From: JANLVI01 sp031363915
Lineage (GTDB): Bacteria; Vulcanimicrobiota; Vulcanimicrobiia; Vulcanimicrobiales; Vulcanimicrobiaceae
NCBI GenBank assembly: GCA_031363915.1
Contig: JANLVI010000007.1
Span: 248,001-312,000, forward strand
DNA length: 64,000 bases
Reading direction: 5' to 3'
Made by a program: the position numbers and the translations under genes. Shown here piece after piece: positions 1 to 8,621 of this stretch. The notes under the pieces are model-generated. The model was not told the origin of the DNA, made no database searches, and saw only the letters and a list, made by a program, of their open reading frames with translations. The first letter of the stretch is position 1. Every line of letters begins with the position of its first letter.

Positions 1-964
1 TCTGTGCTTTCGCATCGGCGATTGCGGCTTTCGCTTCATCGTCGTTCAGTCCGAGCGTGTTGAGCGCGATGCCGACGACCTTCGCCGGCTTGACGGTGCC
101 GCAGAGGCCTTCGTACGTGCGGATCAACTCGCGATACGAAAGCAGCGGCACGCCGTAGCCTTCGATCTCCGTGCGCTTACACAGATGGACGAGGACCAGT
201 GCATCGGGCGCGCTCCCGTAGAGAAGCGCGAGCGTCACGGGCGCGTATGCCGGATGATTGATGCCGCCTTGACCTTCGACGACGAGCAGGTCGCCCGCAT
301 GCCGTTCGCCTTCGAGGACGAGCTGTTCGGCTGCACCGGGTGCGAAGTCGGCGATAACGCGATCGATCGCCGTCCCCCAGCCGGCGATCGCGATCCCCGT
401 TTGCCCGGTTGGCACGAATGTGGCTTTGACGCCGCGTTCGCGTGCAGCACGCGCGATCTCGAGCGACGCAGTCATTTTCCCGACGGCGCAATCACTGCCG
501 ACGGTGAGCAGAATCTTCGCTTCGATATCGTACGCAGCGCCCGAGAAGAGCGGCGCGGCGGGCGGTAACCGCAGATCCCAAATGCGCGTGTCGTGTTCGC
601 CTGCGAGTCGCCGAAATTCGGTATCGTCGCCGAGGAAATCGTGCAGGCCGCTGACGACTTCGAGCTTCGCGCGAATCGCCGCGCCGACTTCCGCGCGCCA
701 TTCCGGCGGCAGCGCGCCGCCGGGTGGTGCGGTTCCGATCAAAAGGCTCGTCGGTCCGAAGACGAGGCCCTCGGCGACGCTCGCGACGATCGGCGCGTCG
801 GAATCGAGATACGGCACGACCTCACGTACGGTCTTTCCGGCATGATCGGGATCGATGACGGCGACGGTGAGGTCGGTCGAATAAGCGATGACGCCGTGCG
901 CGGTCTTCGCAGCGCGCGTTGCAAATTGGTGCGGTGCGAGGATGATGTAGCGGCGCTCGATCAT
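1..964 (-). CDS. dgcN: DUF1611 protein, probable D-glutamate N-acetyltransferase DgcN (C-terminus beyond window)
   Basis: Open frame of 321 codons running off the window start. It begins with ATG at 964, overlapping the dgcA stop codon in an ATGA arrangement, so the two are translationally coupled. The N-terminal half (about residues 1-145) is a Rossmann-like region. Residues 156-163 read GSDCAVGK, the P-loop-like motif typical of DUF1611. Some members of this family, encoded beside a dipeptide-epimerase-like gene, are named DgcN and acetylate D-glutamate. The same neighbour is present here, which is the main reason for the name. The function is inferred from family and context; other DUF1611 proteins are uncharacterised. 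Confidence 0.75.
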   Translation of the reverse strand, partial: MIERRYIILAPHQFATRAAKTAHGVIAYSTDLTVAVIDPDHAGKTVREVVPYLDSDAPIVASVAEGLVFGPTSLLIGTAPPGGALPPEWRAEVGAAIRAKLEVVSGLHDFLGDDTEFRRLAGEHDTRIWDLRLPPAAPLFSGAAYDIEAKILLTVGSDCAVGKMTASLEIARAARERGVKATFVPTGQTGIAIAGWGTAIDRVIADFAPGAAEQLVLEGERHAGDLLVVEGQGGINHPAYAPVTLALLYGSAPDALVLVHLCKRTEIEGYGVPLLSYRELIRTYEGLCGTVKPAKVVGIALNTLGLNDDEAKAAIADAKAQ

Positions 965-1971
965 CGCGCGGCCTTCGCGGTTTCGTTCACGCCAAGACCC
1001 GGTCCGTCGGGTAAGACGATCTTGCCGCGATCGTAGGTGATGCCGGTAAATGGATCGCTTGCGGTGAGAAACGGTCCGTCGAGATCGGCCCAGTCGACGA
1101 GCGGCGAAATCTGCGCCGCAGCCGTCGTGAGGATTTGACTTTCGAGCATACAGCCGAGCATGATTTTAAAACCGAGTGCCCGCGCGACGTGCACCATTTC
1201 GAGTGCCGCGCGAATTCCGCCGCACTTGACGAGTTTGATATTGATGCCGTCGACACAGCCGATGAGTTTGGGCAGATCGCGTGCGTCGATCGAGTCTTCA
1301 TCCGTCACGATCGGGATCGCGGAGCGTTCGCGGATGTAGCGCAGTTTCGCGGGTGAGCCGGCGGGGATCGGCTGCTCGCAGAATTCGATGTCGTATTTCG
1401 CAAGTTCCGCCAGCATTGCCACGCTCGACTCCGGCGTCCAGCCCTCGTTTGCATCGACGCGGATTGTGCCGGTGTAGACCGCGCGAATCGCTGCGATGGT
1501 GTCGATCTCGTTCCCTTTGCCGAGCTTCACTTTAATCACGGGATGCGCCCCCACTTCACGCGTCTTCGCGACCATCGTGTCGATCGTGTCGATACCGATC
1601 GTGAACGACGTGAGCGGCGTTTTGGTCGGATCGAGTCCGAAGAGTTGCCAAAGCGGGCGCCCCAGATCCTTACCGATCCAGTCGTGCAAGGCGATATCGA
1701 GGCCGCAGCGCTGCGCGGGCGTCCAGCCTGCGAGCAAGTCTTCCAAACGGTACGGATCGTCGCTTGCCAGTACGTGCGCGGCATAGCCCCCGCGGACGGT
1801 CGCCACGGACTCGTCGTACCGCATCGATGGTGCCGTTTCGCCGAAGCCTTCGATGCCGCGGGCCTGCACCCGGACGACCGCGGTCTTTGCGGTTGTCTCC
1901 GTACTGCGCGCGATCGTGAAAGCGTGCTTGAGCGGAAGTTCCAGGGCGTCGACCTGCAGTGTGAGGTTCAC
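961..1971 (-). CDS. dgcA: Enolase-superfamily racemase, N-acetyl-D-Glu racemase DgcA / dipeptide epimerase
   Basis: 336-residue member of the muconate-lactonizing/mandelate-racemase subgroup. Visible enolase-superfamily landmarks are the KVKLGKG lysine motif (catalytic Lys), the metal-ligand strands VDANEGW, EQPIP and TDEDS, and the C-terminal KLVKCGGI lysine strand. The family includes L-Ala-D/L-Glu epimerases of peptidoglycan recycling. Coupling to a DUF1611 gene favours the DgcA role, racemising N-acetyl-D-glutamate so that D-glutamate can enter L-glutamate metabolism. It is divergent from the photolyase gene across about 60 bases. Which of the two activities it has cannot be decided from sequence alone. 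Confidence 0.75.
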   Translation of the reverse strand: MNLTLQVDALELPLKHAFTIARSTETTAKTAVVRVQARGIEGFGETAPSMRYDESVATVRGGYAAHVLASDDPYRLEDLLAGWTPAQRCGLDIALHDWIGKDLGRPLWQLFGLDPTKTPLTSFTIGIDTIDTMVAKTREVGAHPVIKVKLGKGNEIDTIAAIRAVYTGTIRVDANEGWTPESSVAMLAELAKYDIEFCEQPIPAGSPAKLRYIRERSAIPIVTDEDSIDARDLPKLIGCVDGINIKLVKCGGIRAALEMVHVARALGFKIMLGCMLESQILTTAAAQISPLVDWADLDGPFLTASDPFTGITYDRGKIVLPDGPGLGVNETAKAAR

Positions 1972-2032
1972 GGCGCGAGCTTCCGCGCGCTACGCGCAGG
2001 TCCTCGCCTGCGAGCGCTGGCAACATCGGGCG

Positions 2033-3508
2033 ATGGCATATCGACGGGCTTTGGTTTGGATGCGGCGCGACCTGCGCTTGGGAGACAATACCGCACTGCA
2101 CGCGGCAGCACAAGAGAGCGACACCCTCGCTTGTGCGTTCGTGCTCGACCCGACGCTGCTGCGCGGCGAACGCGTCGGCCCGCCGATCGTGCAGTTCTTC
2201 TTCGATTCGCTCGCCGAACTGCGCGAACGATTACGCGCGGCCGGCTCCGACCTCGCGCTGCTCGAAGGCGATTTCGCAACCGAACTCATCGCCTATGCCA
2301 AACGCGTCGGCGCGGATGCGATCTTCTACAACGCCGACACCGACCCGGCGACGGTCGCGCGCGATCGCCGCGCCGAGAGCGCGTTCAGAAACGCCGGTCT
2401 TGCGGTGCACGCGTTCGTCGATCAGGTGTATTTTGATGCCAGTGCCGTGATGGCGCAGACGGGGAAACCGTACACGGTCTACACGCCGTACCGTCGGCGT
2501 TGGGAAGCGCTCTACCACGAATATCGCAAACTGCCGATCCCCTCGGAGGCGGCGAGTCGCTCGAAACTCCTCGGCGCAAGCGAGCTTGGCGAGACGCGCG
2601 CGGTGCCAAAGCCCGAAGACTACGGTCACGCATCGTCCGACCGGTATCCGCGCGGCGGCGAGCGTCGCGCGAGCGCACTCCTTGCAGAATTCATCGACAA
2701 GCATGCCGCGCGCTATCTCGACGATCGCAATACGCCTGCGATCGCGGGCACCTCGTTTCTCTCACCGCACTTGCGGGCGGGTACGATCGGCATCCGCACC
2801 TGCGTCGAAGCCGCCGCAAATGCGAAAACCGGCGCGTTCAAACATGCGCTTGCGAGCATCGACGGCTGGATCGCCGAATTGATTTGGCGCGATTTTTACC
2901 ATCAGATTCTGGTACATCAGCCGAAAGTCGCCTACGAACCGTTCGTCGAGGCCGCCAAGCGCTTGAAATACCGCACGAACGACGTGGAATACAAAGCGTG
3001 GTGTAACGGGGCGACCGGCTATCCGATTGTTGATGCCGCAATGATCCAGCTCAACACGACCGGCTGGATGCACAACCGGTTGCGCATGATCGTTGCGTCG
3101 TTTCTCACCAAGCACTTGTTCATGGATTACCGCTTAGGCGAGCGCTACTTCGAACAAAAACTCGCGGATGCGGATTTGGCTGCGAATAACGGCGGCTGGC
3201 AGTGGTCCTCATCGACCGGGACCGATGCCGCCCCGTACTTCCGCATCTTCAATCCGACGATGCAAGGCAAGACCTTCGACCCCGACGGCAGTTTCGTGCG
3301 TGAAATGATCCCGGCTCTCGCCAAGCTGCCGACCAAGTTCGTGCACGAGCCATGGTTGCTGCCGCCACTGATTGCAGCGCAAGCGGATTTTGAACTCGGG
3401 CGCGACTATCCCGAACCCATCGTCGATCATCGCCTGGCGCGGGAACGCGCGCTTGCTTCCTTCACGCCCGTGCTCGGAAAGAAAAGCGGCAAGTCTGTCA
3501 AGACTTGA
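2033..3508 (+). CDS. phrB: Deoxyribodipyrimidine photo-lyase
   Basis: 491-residue DNA photolyase that splits UV-induced cyclobutane pyrimidine dimers using FADH- and a light-harvesting cofactor. The N-terminal alpha/beta antenna domain starts WMRRDLRLGDNTALHAA. The C-terminal FAD domain contains WIAELIWRDFY, WCNGATGYPIVDA, TTGWMHNRLRM and NNGGWQWSSSTGTDA, all family hallmarks. I start at the ATG at 2033, because the N-terminus of photolyases lies just before this WxRRDLR motif. The frame is open further upstream, but that part overlaps dgcA on the other strand. The stop is followed within about 30 bases by a probable 6S RNA on the same strand. Confidence 0.93.
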   Translation: MAYRRALVWMRRDLRLGDNTALHAAAQESDTLACAFVLDPTLLRGERVGPPIVQFFFDSLAELRERLRAAGSDLALLEGDFATELIAYAKRVGADAIFYNADTDPATVARDRRAESAFRNAGLAVHAFVDQVYFDASAVMAQTGKPYTVYTPYRRRWEALYHEYRKLPIPSEAASRSKLLGASELGETRAVPKPEDYGHASSDRYPRGGERRASALLAEFIDKHAARYLDDRNTPAIAGTSFLSPHLRAGTIGIRTCVEAAANAKTGAFKHALASIDGWIAELIWRDFYHQILVHQPKVAYEPFVEAAKRLKYRTNDVEYKAWCNGATGYPIVDAAMIQLNTTGWMHNRLRMIVASFLTKHLFMDYRLGERYFEQKLADADLAANNGGWQWSSSTGTDAAPYFRIFNPTMQGKTFDPDGSFVREMIPALAKLPTKFVHEPWLLPPLIAAQADFELGRDYPEPIVDHRLARERALASFTPVLGKKSGKSVKT

Positions 3509-3539
3509 CGGCAGTGCGATAATCACAAGGCGATAACGA

Positions 3540-3679
3540 CTGCGGCTGCTCGCGCAGATACCCCGGTGTTGGACCAACGCTAAAACCTAGGGAGCACAAG
3601 CTCCGGATACGATTGGCGTGATCGACGGGCAACCGTTGATACCTAAGCGCCCGGGCCGCACCCACCTGCGAGATCGCAG
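3540..3679 (+). ncRNA. ssrS: Probable 6S RNA (ssrS)
   Basis: The spacer folds into one long interrupted hairpin. CTGCG (3540-3544) pairs with CGCAG (3675-3679). CTCGC (3549-3553) pairs with GCGAG (3668-3672). CCCGG near 3562 pairs with CCGGG near 3652. The central part holds two short hairpins (GGGAGC/GCTCC with an ACAA loop, and GACGG/CCGTT with a GCAA loop), as in the open bubble of 6S RNAs. The 3' arm carries GCACCCACCTGCGA, similar to the conserved 3' end of alphaproteobacterial-type 6S RNA. 6S RNA binds the housekeeping RNA polymerase in stationary phase. The call rests on fold and motif memory; a covariance-model search was not possible. Ends are approximate. Confidence 0.65.
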
Positions 3680-3731
3680 GTTCTCACCAGGTATACAGAC
3701 GGCAGTTGCGGTCGAAGTCGCGCCTCTTCGG

Positions 3732-3764
3732 AAAGACGTTCGCTTATGAAGCGAGCGTCTTTCT
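3732..3764. terminator. Bidirectional hairpin terminator
   Basis: AAAGACG at 3732 pairs with CGTCTTT ending near 3762, with inner TCGCTT/AAGCGA pairs and an ATG loop. It lies about 50 bases 3' of the 6S RNA and contains the stop codon of the convergent TIM-barrel gene, so it could end transcripts in both directions. The flanking T-run is short. Confidence 0.55.
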
Positions 3765-4463
3765 TGCTGCCGCCACGCGGAGCGCTCGAACGGCGGTCGC
3801 AAGCGGCGCCCACGGGTCGCTCGAGTCGCCCTCAGGCGCCTCAACGACCGTCCAGCCTAAGAACGCGCTGGCAGCGACGGCCTCGGCATCGTCCTTGCTT
3901 GCGAGTGCTAGGACGATACGGTCGCGCCCGCCTAACGAATCGCTTGCGATCTCGGCGGCAGGGACCGCGTAACGGAGCCACGCCGAATCGACGTCTTTGA
4001 CCAGGTGGCGCAGTTCGGCCAGGTCCTTTGCGATCGATCCGGCGCGCGGGTGGCAGGCGAGCGTTACGTTTGCGGCCTTGGCTTGCGCGGCGACCGCTTT
4101 TGCCAGTTCCACGGTCGCATTGAAATCTGCCGGCGGCACGTCGCCTGGATCGCCGAGGGCACAAAGAATCATCGGCGTCCCCAGTGCGACGGCGATGCGC
4201 AGTGTCTCAACGCGCTGCGCATCCGTACGCTCGAGTGCGAGAAACGTCGCATCGTGCACGGCGACAGGCGTGAGGCCGAGGTCGACGGCGACTTTTTTGC
4301 ACTGCGCGAGATAGTCGTCATCGGTCCGCGGCAGATGAGCCACTTCGTAGACGATCCCGTCGAGGCCAAGGCGTGCCGCCGACTGCTCGATCCACTCGAG
4401 TTGCGTTATCGCAAGTGTCGTAAGAAGTCGATCGAGCGTCAAACTCGAAGCGGCAAGTTTCAT
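3744..4463 (-). CDS. Sugar phosphate isomerase/epimerase-like TIM-barrel protein
   Basis: 239-residue protein of the xylose-isomerase-like (AP endonuclease 2) TIM-barrel superfamily. Strand motifs typical of this fold are visible: LGLDGIVYEVAHLP near residue 35, VAVHDATFLALE near 70, LGTPMILCALG near 95, and VTLACHPRAGS near 130. Metal-ligand acidic and histidine residues sit at strand ends, but the set looks incomplete. At about 240 residues it is shorter than most such enzymes (270-300). The substrate is unknown. It is convergent with the photolyase/6S RNA unit, and its stop codon lies inside a terminator hairpin. Confidence 0.6.
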   Translation of the reverse strand: MKLAASSLTLDRLLTTLAITQLEWIEQSAARLGLDGIVYEVAHLPRTDDDYLAQCKKVAVDLGLTPVAVHDATFLALERTDAQRVETLRIAVALGTPMILCALGDPGDVPPADFNATVELAKAVAAQAKAANVTLACHPRAGSIAKDLAELRHLVKDVDSAWLRYAVPAAEIASDSLGGRDRIVLALASKDDAEAVAASAFLGWTVVEAPEGDSSDPWAPLATAVRALRVAAARKTLAS

Positions 4464-4520
4464 GGCTTCGGCGGTTCGCCCGCCTGCGACTGACCCCTGG
4501 CATCAACGAGCGGACACGAT

Positions 4521-4763
4521 ATGACGATCGACAAAAATTTTTGGGGCTCCGTGATCCCGCTAATCGCTATCGCGATCACGCTGGCGGAGTTTCTCTACGA
4601 CCACACGCAACCGCGCTGGCACAGCCCGTGGTTTTGGGCGGGCTTGCTCGCAACGGTCGCGCTCTTGATCGCAGTCCAAGTGCTGCGACGCCGGACGCCG
4701 AAGAAAGCTCCGCCGACCGTCGGCGGCTCCCGCCGTACCGTCATCACCCGCCTCCCGAAGTAG
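4521..4763 (+). CDS. Small two-helix membrane protein
   Basis: 80-residue protein with two predicted transmembrane helices (about residues 8-25 and 36-55), separated by a short loop, and a basic C-terminal tail rich in Arg/Lys and Pro. I do not recognise a family. It sits 7 bases upstream of glyA on the same strand and is probably co-transcribed with it. The ATG at 4521 follows GAGCGGA, a possible weak ribosome-binding site. Confidence 0.55.
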   Translation: MTIDKNFWGSVIPLIAIAITLAEFLYDHTQPRWHSPWFWAGLLATVALLIAVQVLRRRTPKKAPPTVGGSRRTVITRLPK

Positions 4764-4770
4764 GAACCGC

Positions 4771-6018
4771 ATGCAACTGCTCGATCAAAGCGTCCTTGCC
4801 GCTCAAGATCCCGAACTCTACGCCGCGATCGATCACGAAGAGAAGCGGCAACGCGAGAATCTCGAGCTGATCGCATCGGAGAACTACGCCAGCCGCGCGG
4901 TGCGCGAAGCGATGGCATGCGCGATGACCAACAAATACGCGGAAGGCTATCCGGGCCGGCGTTACTACGGCGGCTGCGAGTATGTCGACGTGGCCGAAAC
5001 GCTCGCGATCGAACGTCTGCTCAAGCTCTTCGGCGCCGAAGCCGCGAACGTCCAACCGCACGCGGGCGCGCAAGCGAACATGGCCGTGATGATGGCGGTG
5101 CTCAAGCCCGGCGATACGATCATGGGCATGTCGCTCGCGCACGGCGGTCATCTCACGCATGGCACCAAAGTCAGCTTCAGCGGCAAGATTTACAACGCCG
5201 TCGCCTATGGTGTCCGCAAAGATACCGATCTGATCGATTTCGACGAAGTTCGGGCCGTCGCACGCGAACACAAACCCAAAATGATCATCGCCGGCGCGAG
5301 TTCGTATCCGCGCACGATGGACTACGCCCCATTCCGCGAGATCGCCGATGAGATCGGAGCGCTCTTCCTCGTCGATATGGCGCACATCGCGGGAATCGTT
5401 GCGGTGGGCTTGCATCCCTCACCGGTTCCTTTTGCGGACTTCGTGACATCGACGACACACAAGACGCTGCGCGGACCGCGCGGCGGCCTGATCATGAGCA
5501 AAGCCGCGCACGCGCAGGCGATCGACAAGAGCGTGTTCCCGGGTATTCAGGGCGGACCGTTCATGCACGTGATCGCAGCGAAGGCCGTCGCCTTCGGCGA
5601 AGCGCTCAAACCGTCGTTCAAAGTCTATCAGCAGCAGGTCATCGACAACGCGCGAGCGCTCGGTGAAGAATTGCAATCCGGCGGCGTGCGGCTCGTCGGC
5701 GGCGGAACCGACACGCATATGGTCGTGGTCGATCTCTCGCCGAAGAATCTCACCGGCAAAGACGTCGAGAAATACCTGGATGAAATTCACATTACGGTGA
5801 ACAAAAACGCGATCCCGTACGACACGCAAAAACCGATGGTCACAAGCGGCATCCGCATCGGAACGCCCGCGATCACCTCGCGTGGCTTCGGTCTGGACGA
5901 CGCACGCGAAGTCGGGAAGATCATCGCCGATGCGCTCGACGACGTTGCGGCCCGTGCGAACATCGACAAGCTGCGCGGTCGCGTTAGCGAACTGACCGCG
6001 CGCTTCGACGTCCCGTAG
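4771..6018 (+). CDS. glyA: Serine hydroxymethyltransferase
   Basis: 415-residue PLP enzyme converting serine plus tetrahydrofolate to glycine plus 5,10-methylene-THF, the main cellular source of one-carbon units. Diagnostic segments include LELIASENYASRAVREA at the N-terminus, YAEGYPGRRYYGGCEYVD, LAHGGHLTHG, and the PLP-lysine motif TTTHKTLRGPRGG with the Schiff-base lysine at about residue 231. Length and ends are normal for bacterial GlyA. In Firmicutes glyA lies just ahead of upp and the ATP synthase operon; the same order holds here, interrupted only by the opposite-strand purT. Confidence 0.97.
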   Translation: MQLLDQSVLAAQDPELYAAIDHEEKRQRENLELIASENYASRAVREAMACAMTNKYAEGYPGRRYYGGCEYVDVAETLAIERLLKLFGAEAANVQPHAGAQANMAVMMAVLKPGDTIMGMSLAHGGHLTHGTKVSFSGKIYNAVAYGVRKDTDLIDFDEVRAVAREHKPKMIIAGASSYPRTMDYAPFREIADEIGALFLVDMAHIAGIVAVGLHPSPVPFADFVTSTTHKTLRGPRGGLIMSKAAHAQAIDKSVFPGIQGGPFMHVIAAKAVAFGEALKPSFKVYQQQVIDNARALGEELQSGGVRLVGGGTDTHMVVVDLSPKNLTGKDVEKYLDEIHITVNKNAIPYDTQKPMVTSGIRIGTPAITSRGFGLDDAREVGKIIADALDDVAARANIDKLRGRVSELTARFDVP

Positions 6019-6021
6019 CGG

Positions 6022-7251
6022 TTACGCGAGCGGCGTAACGCTCGCAGCGGCTTTCTTCGCCTTCACGCGCGCTTGATCGGTGTCTTCGGCGCGCGCGACG
6101 GCGACGCCCATGCGACGGCGGACGAACGCTTCGGGTTTCCCGAAGAGGCGGACGTCGACGCCCGGAATGGAGAGTGCTTCGCGCACGCCTTCGTAGCGGA
6201 TGCCCGTTGCTTTCATGCCGCCATAGATCACGGCGCTTGCACCGGGGCGCGCGAGCGACACGTCGACCGGTAGGCCGAGGATCGCGCGTGCGTGCAGTTC
6301 GAATTCGTTCTGCCACTGCGTCGCAATCGTCACGAGACCCGTATCGTGCGGACGCGGGCTAACCTCCGAGAACCATACCATATCGCCTTTGACGAAGAGC
6401 TCGACGCCGAAGACGCCGCATCCGCCGAGGTCATCCGTAACGGCTTTTGCGATCGATTGTGCGCGCTCGAGCGCGGTCGGCATCATCGCGTGAGGCTGCC
6501 AACTCTCGACGTAATCGCCGTGCACTTGGACGTGACCAATTGGAGCGCAGAACCGCGTTTCGATCTTGCCCTGCGGATCGAGCGCGCGCACGGTGAGGAG
6601 CGTGATCTCGTAATCAAAATCGATCGCACCTTCGACGATCACGCGACCGACGTCGACACGACCGCCCTTTGCGGCGTAGTCCCACGCAGCGTCGATGGCC
6701 TCAGCCGAATCAACTTTCGATTGGCCTTTGCCCGACGATGACATGACCGGTTTGATGAAGCATGGATAGCCGATCTCAGCGACGGCCGCGTGCAGCTCCG
6801 CAAGCGATCCCGCGAAACGATACGGTGAGGTCGGCAAGTCGAGCGTTTCGGCGGCAAGCCGCCGGATGCGTTCGCGATTCATCGTCATCTGCACGGCGCG
6901 CGCGGTCGGCACGACCATCTGGCCCTGCGCTTCGAGTTCCGCGAGCGTATCGGTCGCGATCGCTTCGATCTCCGGCACGATCATATCGGGCTTCTCAATG
7001 GCGATGACGCGCTTCAGCGATTCGGGATCGCTCATGTCGATCACGTGCGCGCGGTGCGCGACTTGCTGCCCGGGGGCATTGGCGTAGCGATCGACCGCGA
7101 TCACCTCGACGCCCAGACGTTGCAGCGAGATGATCACTTCTTTGCCAAGTTCACCGCTGCCGAGCAGCATGACGCGCGTCGCCTTCGGGCTCAGTGGCGT
7201 CCCAATGACGGGATTGCGTCGGTCGAAAGATGGACTGAAAGTTGTCAGCAT
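6022..7251 (-). CDS. purT: Formate-dependent phosphoribosylglycinamide formyltransferase
   Basis: 409-residue ATP-grasp enzyme making formylglycinamide ribonucleotide from GAR, formate and ATP, the folate-independent route for step 3 of purine synthesis. Visible features: the Rossmann-like start VMLLGSGELGKEVIISLQRL, the substrate segment VPEIEAI, the ATP-grasp region CFIKPVMSSSGKGQSKV, and the metal-binding VWFSEVSPRPHDTGLVT. The first 25 or so residues look extended and the ATG near SPKATRVMLLG could be questioned, but no better start is obvious. It is convergent with glyA and divergent from upp. Confidence 0.95.
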   Translation of the reverse strand: MLTTFSPSFDRRNPVIGTPLSPKATRVMLLGSGELGKEVIISLQRLGVEVIAVDRYANAPGQQVAHRAHVIDMSDPESLKRVIAIEKPDMIVPEIEAIATDTLAELEAQGQMVVPTARAVQMTMNRERIRRLAAETLDLPTSPYRFAGSLAELHAAVAEIGYPCFIKPVMSSSGKGQSKVDSAEAIDAAWDYAAKGGRVDVGRVIVEGAIDFDYEITLLTVRALDPQGKIETRFCAPIGHVQVHGDYVESWQPHAMMPTALERAQSIAKAVTDDLGGCGVFGVELFVKGDMVWFSEVSPRPHDTGLVTIATQWQNEFELHARAILGLPVDVSLARPGASAVIYGGMKATGIRYEGVREALSIPGVDVRLFGKPEAFVRRRMGVAVARAEDTDQARVKAKKAAASVTPLA

Positions 7252-7282
7252 GGCACAAATTTGACGCCTCGCGCGGTAATCG

Positions 7283-7308
7283 GTTCAAACGAGGTGTCGT
7301 CCGGGTAG
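7283..7308 (+). promoter_or_regulatory. Possible SigB-type promoter upstream of upp
   Basis: GTTCAA (7283-7288), 14 bases, GGGTAG (7303-7308), close to the SigB consensus GTTTAA-N12-14-GGGTAT. It would place the transcript start about 12-15 bases before the upp ATG. It is weaker than the match at 44335 and could be chance in this GC-rich spacer. Confidence 0.3.
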
Positions 7309-7328
7309 GGTGGTTAAAGACGCATAAT

Positions 7329-7988
7329 ATGGAGAATCGACTTTTCGTCGTCGACCATCCCGCCATCGCTGACCGTCTCGCGCGCCTGCGCGATCGAACG
7401 GCAGCGACGCCCGTCTTTCGCACGCTCGTTGAAGAATTAGGACTTTTCCTCGCTTATGAAGCAACGCGCGGCCTGAAGTTGCGCGACGCGACGGTCGAGA
7501 CGCCGCTTGGGCCGTCGACGGCGCAGCGCATAGCAACGCGACCCGTCGTGGCGCCGATCTTACGCGCGGGACTCGGATTGCTGCCGGGATTTTTGAGCGT
7601 CATCGACGATGCGGTCGTGGCGCATCTCGGATTTTATCGCGATCCAAATACGCTCGTCGCCGTACCGTATTACGCAAACTTGCCGGACGAACTCGCCGAA
7701 CGCGACGTCTTCGTCGTCGATCCGATGCTCGCGACGGGACACTCGGGATCGGCGGCGGTCGCTATGCTTGAATCGCGCGGCGCGCGCAACATCGCGTTCG
7801 TGTGCATTATCGCCGCACCCGAGGGTGTAAAGACCTTACTTGCCGCGCATCCGACGATCCGCATCGTCGCCGGCGCGCTCGATACGCATCTCAACGATCG
7901 TGGTTACATCGTCCCAGGATTGGGCGATGCGGGGGATCGCATGTTCGGCTCGACGAGTTCCGTTCCGGTGAGCGTGCGTCCGACGTAG
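7329..7988 (+). CDS. upp: Uracil phosphoribosyltransferase
   Basis: 219-residue salvage enzyme joining uracil and PRPP to give UMP. The PRPP-binding loop is VVDPMLATGHSG near residue 130, and the uracil-binding C-terminal segment is DTHLNDRGYIVPGLGDAGDR. The conserved PILRAGLGLLPG strand is also present. I start at the ATG at 7329 (MENRLFVVDHP), which fits the family N-terminus; the frame is open upstream, but that part is arginine-rich and overlaps the purT start. The Firmicutes-type neighbour comEB follows only after a 5.9-kb insertion. Confidence 0.95.
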   Translation: MENRLFVVDHPAIADRLARLRDRTAATPVFRTLVEELGLFLAYEATRGLKLRDATVETPLGPSTAQRIATRPVVAPILRAGLGLLPGFLSVIDDAVVAHLGFYRDPNTLVAVPYYANLPDELAERDVFVVDPMLATGHSGSAAVAMLESRGARNIAFVCIIAAPEGVKTLLAAHPTIRIVAGALDTHLNDRGYIVPGLGDAGDRMFGSTSSVPVSVRPT

Positions 7989-8094
7989 CCTCGTCTCGCG
8001 AGAAGTAACGGCATGCTAACGTACTCTCCGAGTCACCGGGTGAGATCGGGAACTGTGGGTACGAGAGCACTAGCAACAAGCAGGAGGGCACTCG

Positions 8095-8598
8095 ATGGAT
8101 ACTCTGGTTACGGGCACGTTTCATGACGAAGCAGCAGCAAATCGCGCGATCGATCGTTTAGTCGATCTCGGTTATCCCAGCGATGACATCAGCGTCATCA
8201 TGAGCAAAGAAACGCGCAACCATTTTGAAAAGCACGCGGCTCCCGGTGAATCACAGGGAGCACACATCGCCAAGGGCGCAGCGGGCGGAGCCGCAATCGG
8301 CGGAACCCTCGGCGCGATCGTCCTCGGCGCACTTGCTACGACCGGCGCCGTCGGCGCAACGGTCGCAACGGGTGGCATCGCCGGACCGTTCGTGGTCGGA
8401 CCGCTCGCAGCGGCACTCGCCGGCGCCGGTGCAGGCGCGGCGGCCGGAAGCGGACTCGGTGCGATCTTCGGAGCCTCAACACCGCATGCAACCGTCGAAA
8501 AAGTTCAAAGAGATGTCGACGCGGGGCACATCGTCGTAGCCCTTCACGCCGAAGCCGACGATATCACTGAAGCCGAAACCATTCTCCACCACGGCTAA
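8095..8598 (+). CDS. GSP17M/YflT-like stress protein with glycine-zipper core
   Basis: 167 residues. The N-terminus (TLVTGTFHDEAAANRAIDRL) matches the general stress protein 17M-like domain, in which a short alpha/beta repeat is named after Bacillus YflT. The middle (about 60-125) is a very Gly/Ala-rich stretch with GxxxG spacing that could insert in or pack against membranes. The C-terminus (IVVALHAEADDITEAETIL) looks like the second half of the same alpha/beta fold. A strong AGGAGG ribosome-binding site precedes the ATG, and a terminator follows the stop, so it is monocistronic. The molecular role is unknown. A related protein lies at 24252. Confidence 0.7.
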   Translation: MDTLVTGTFHDEAAANRAIDRLVDLGYPSDDISVIMSKETRNHFEKHAAPGESQGAHIAKGAAGGAAIGGTLGAIVLGALATTGAVGATVATGGIAGPFVVGPLAAALAGAGAGAAAGSGLGAIFGASTPHATVEKVQRDVDAGHIVVALHAEADDITEAETILHHG

Positions 8599-8621
8599 TC
8601 CCGACCACGAGAAGAAAAGGG

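Noticed and set aside
1853..2032. N-terminal extension of the photolyase frame
   Set aside because: It overlaps dgcA and lacks photolyase features; the family N-terminus fits the ATG at 2033.
3505..3523. TTGACG and GATAAT as a 6S promoter
   Set aside because: Spacing is only 7 bases, too short for a sigma-70 promoter; TTGACG overlaps the photolyase stop. The true 6S promoter was not identified.
8038..8062. SigB-like GGGTAC before the GSP17M-like gene
   Set aside because: No GTTT-like hexamer at the right distance; the best upstream hexamer is GGGTGA.
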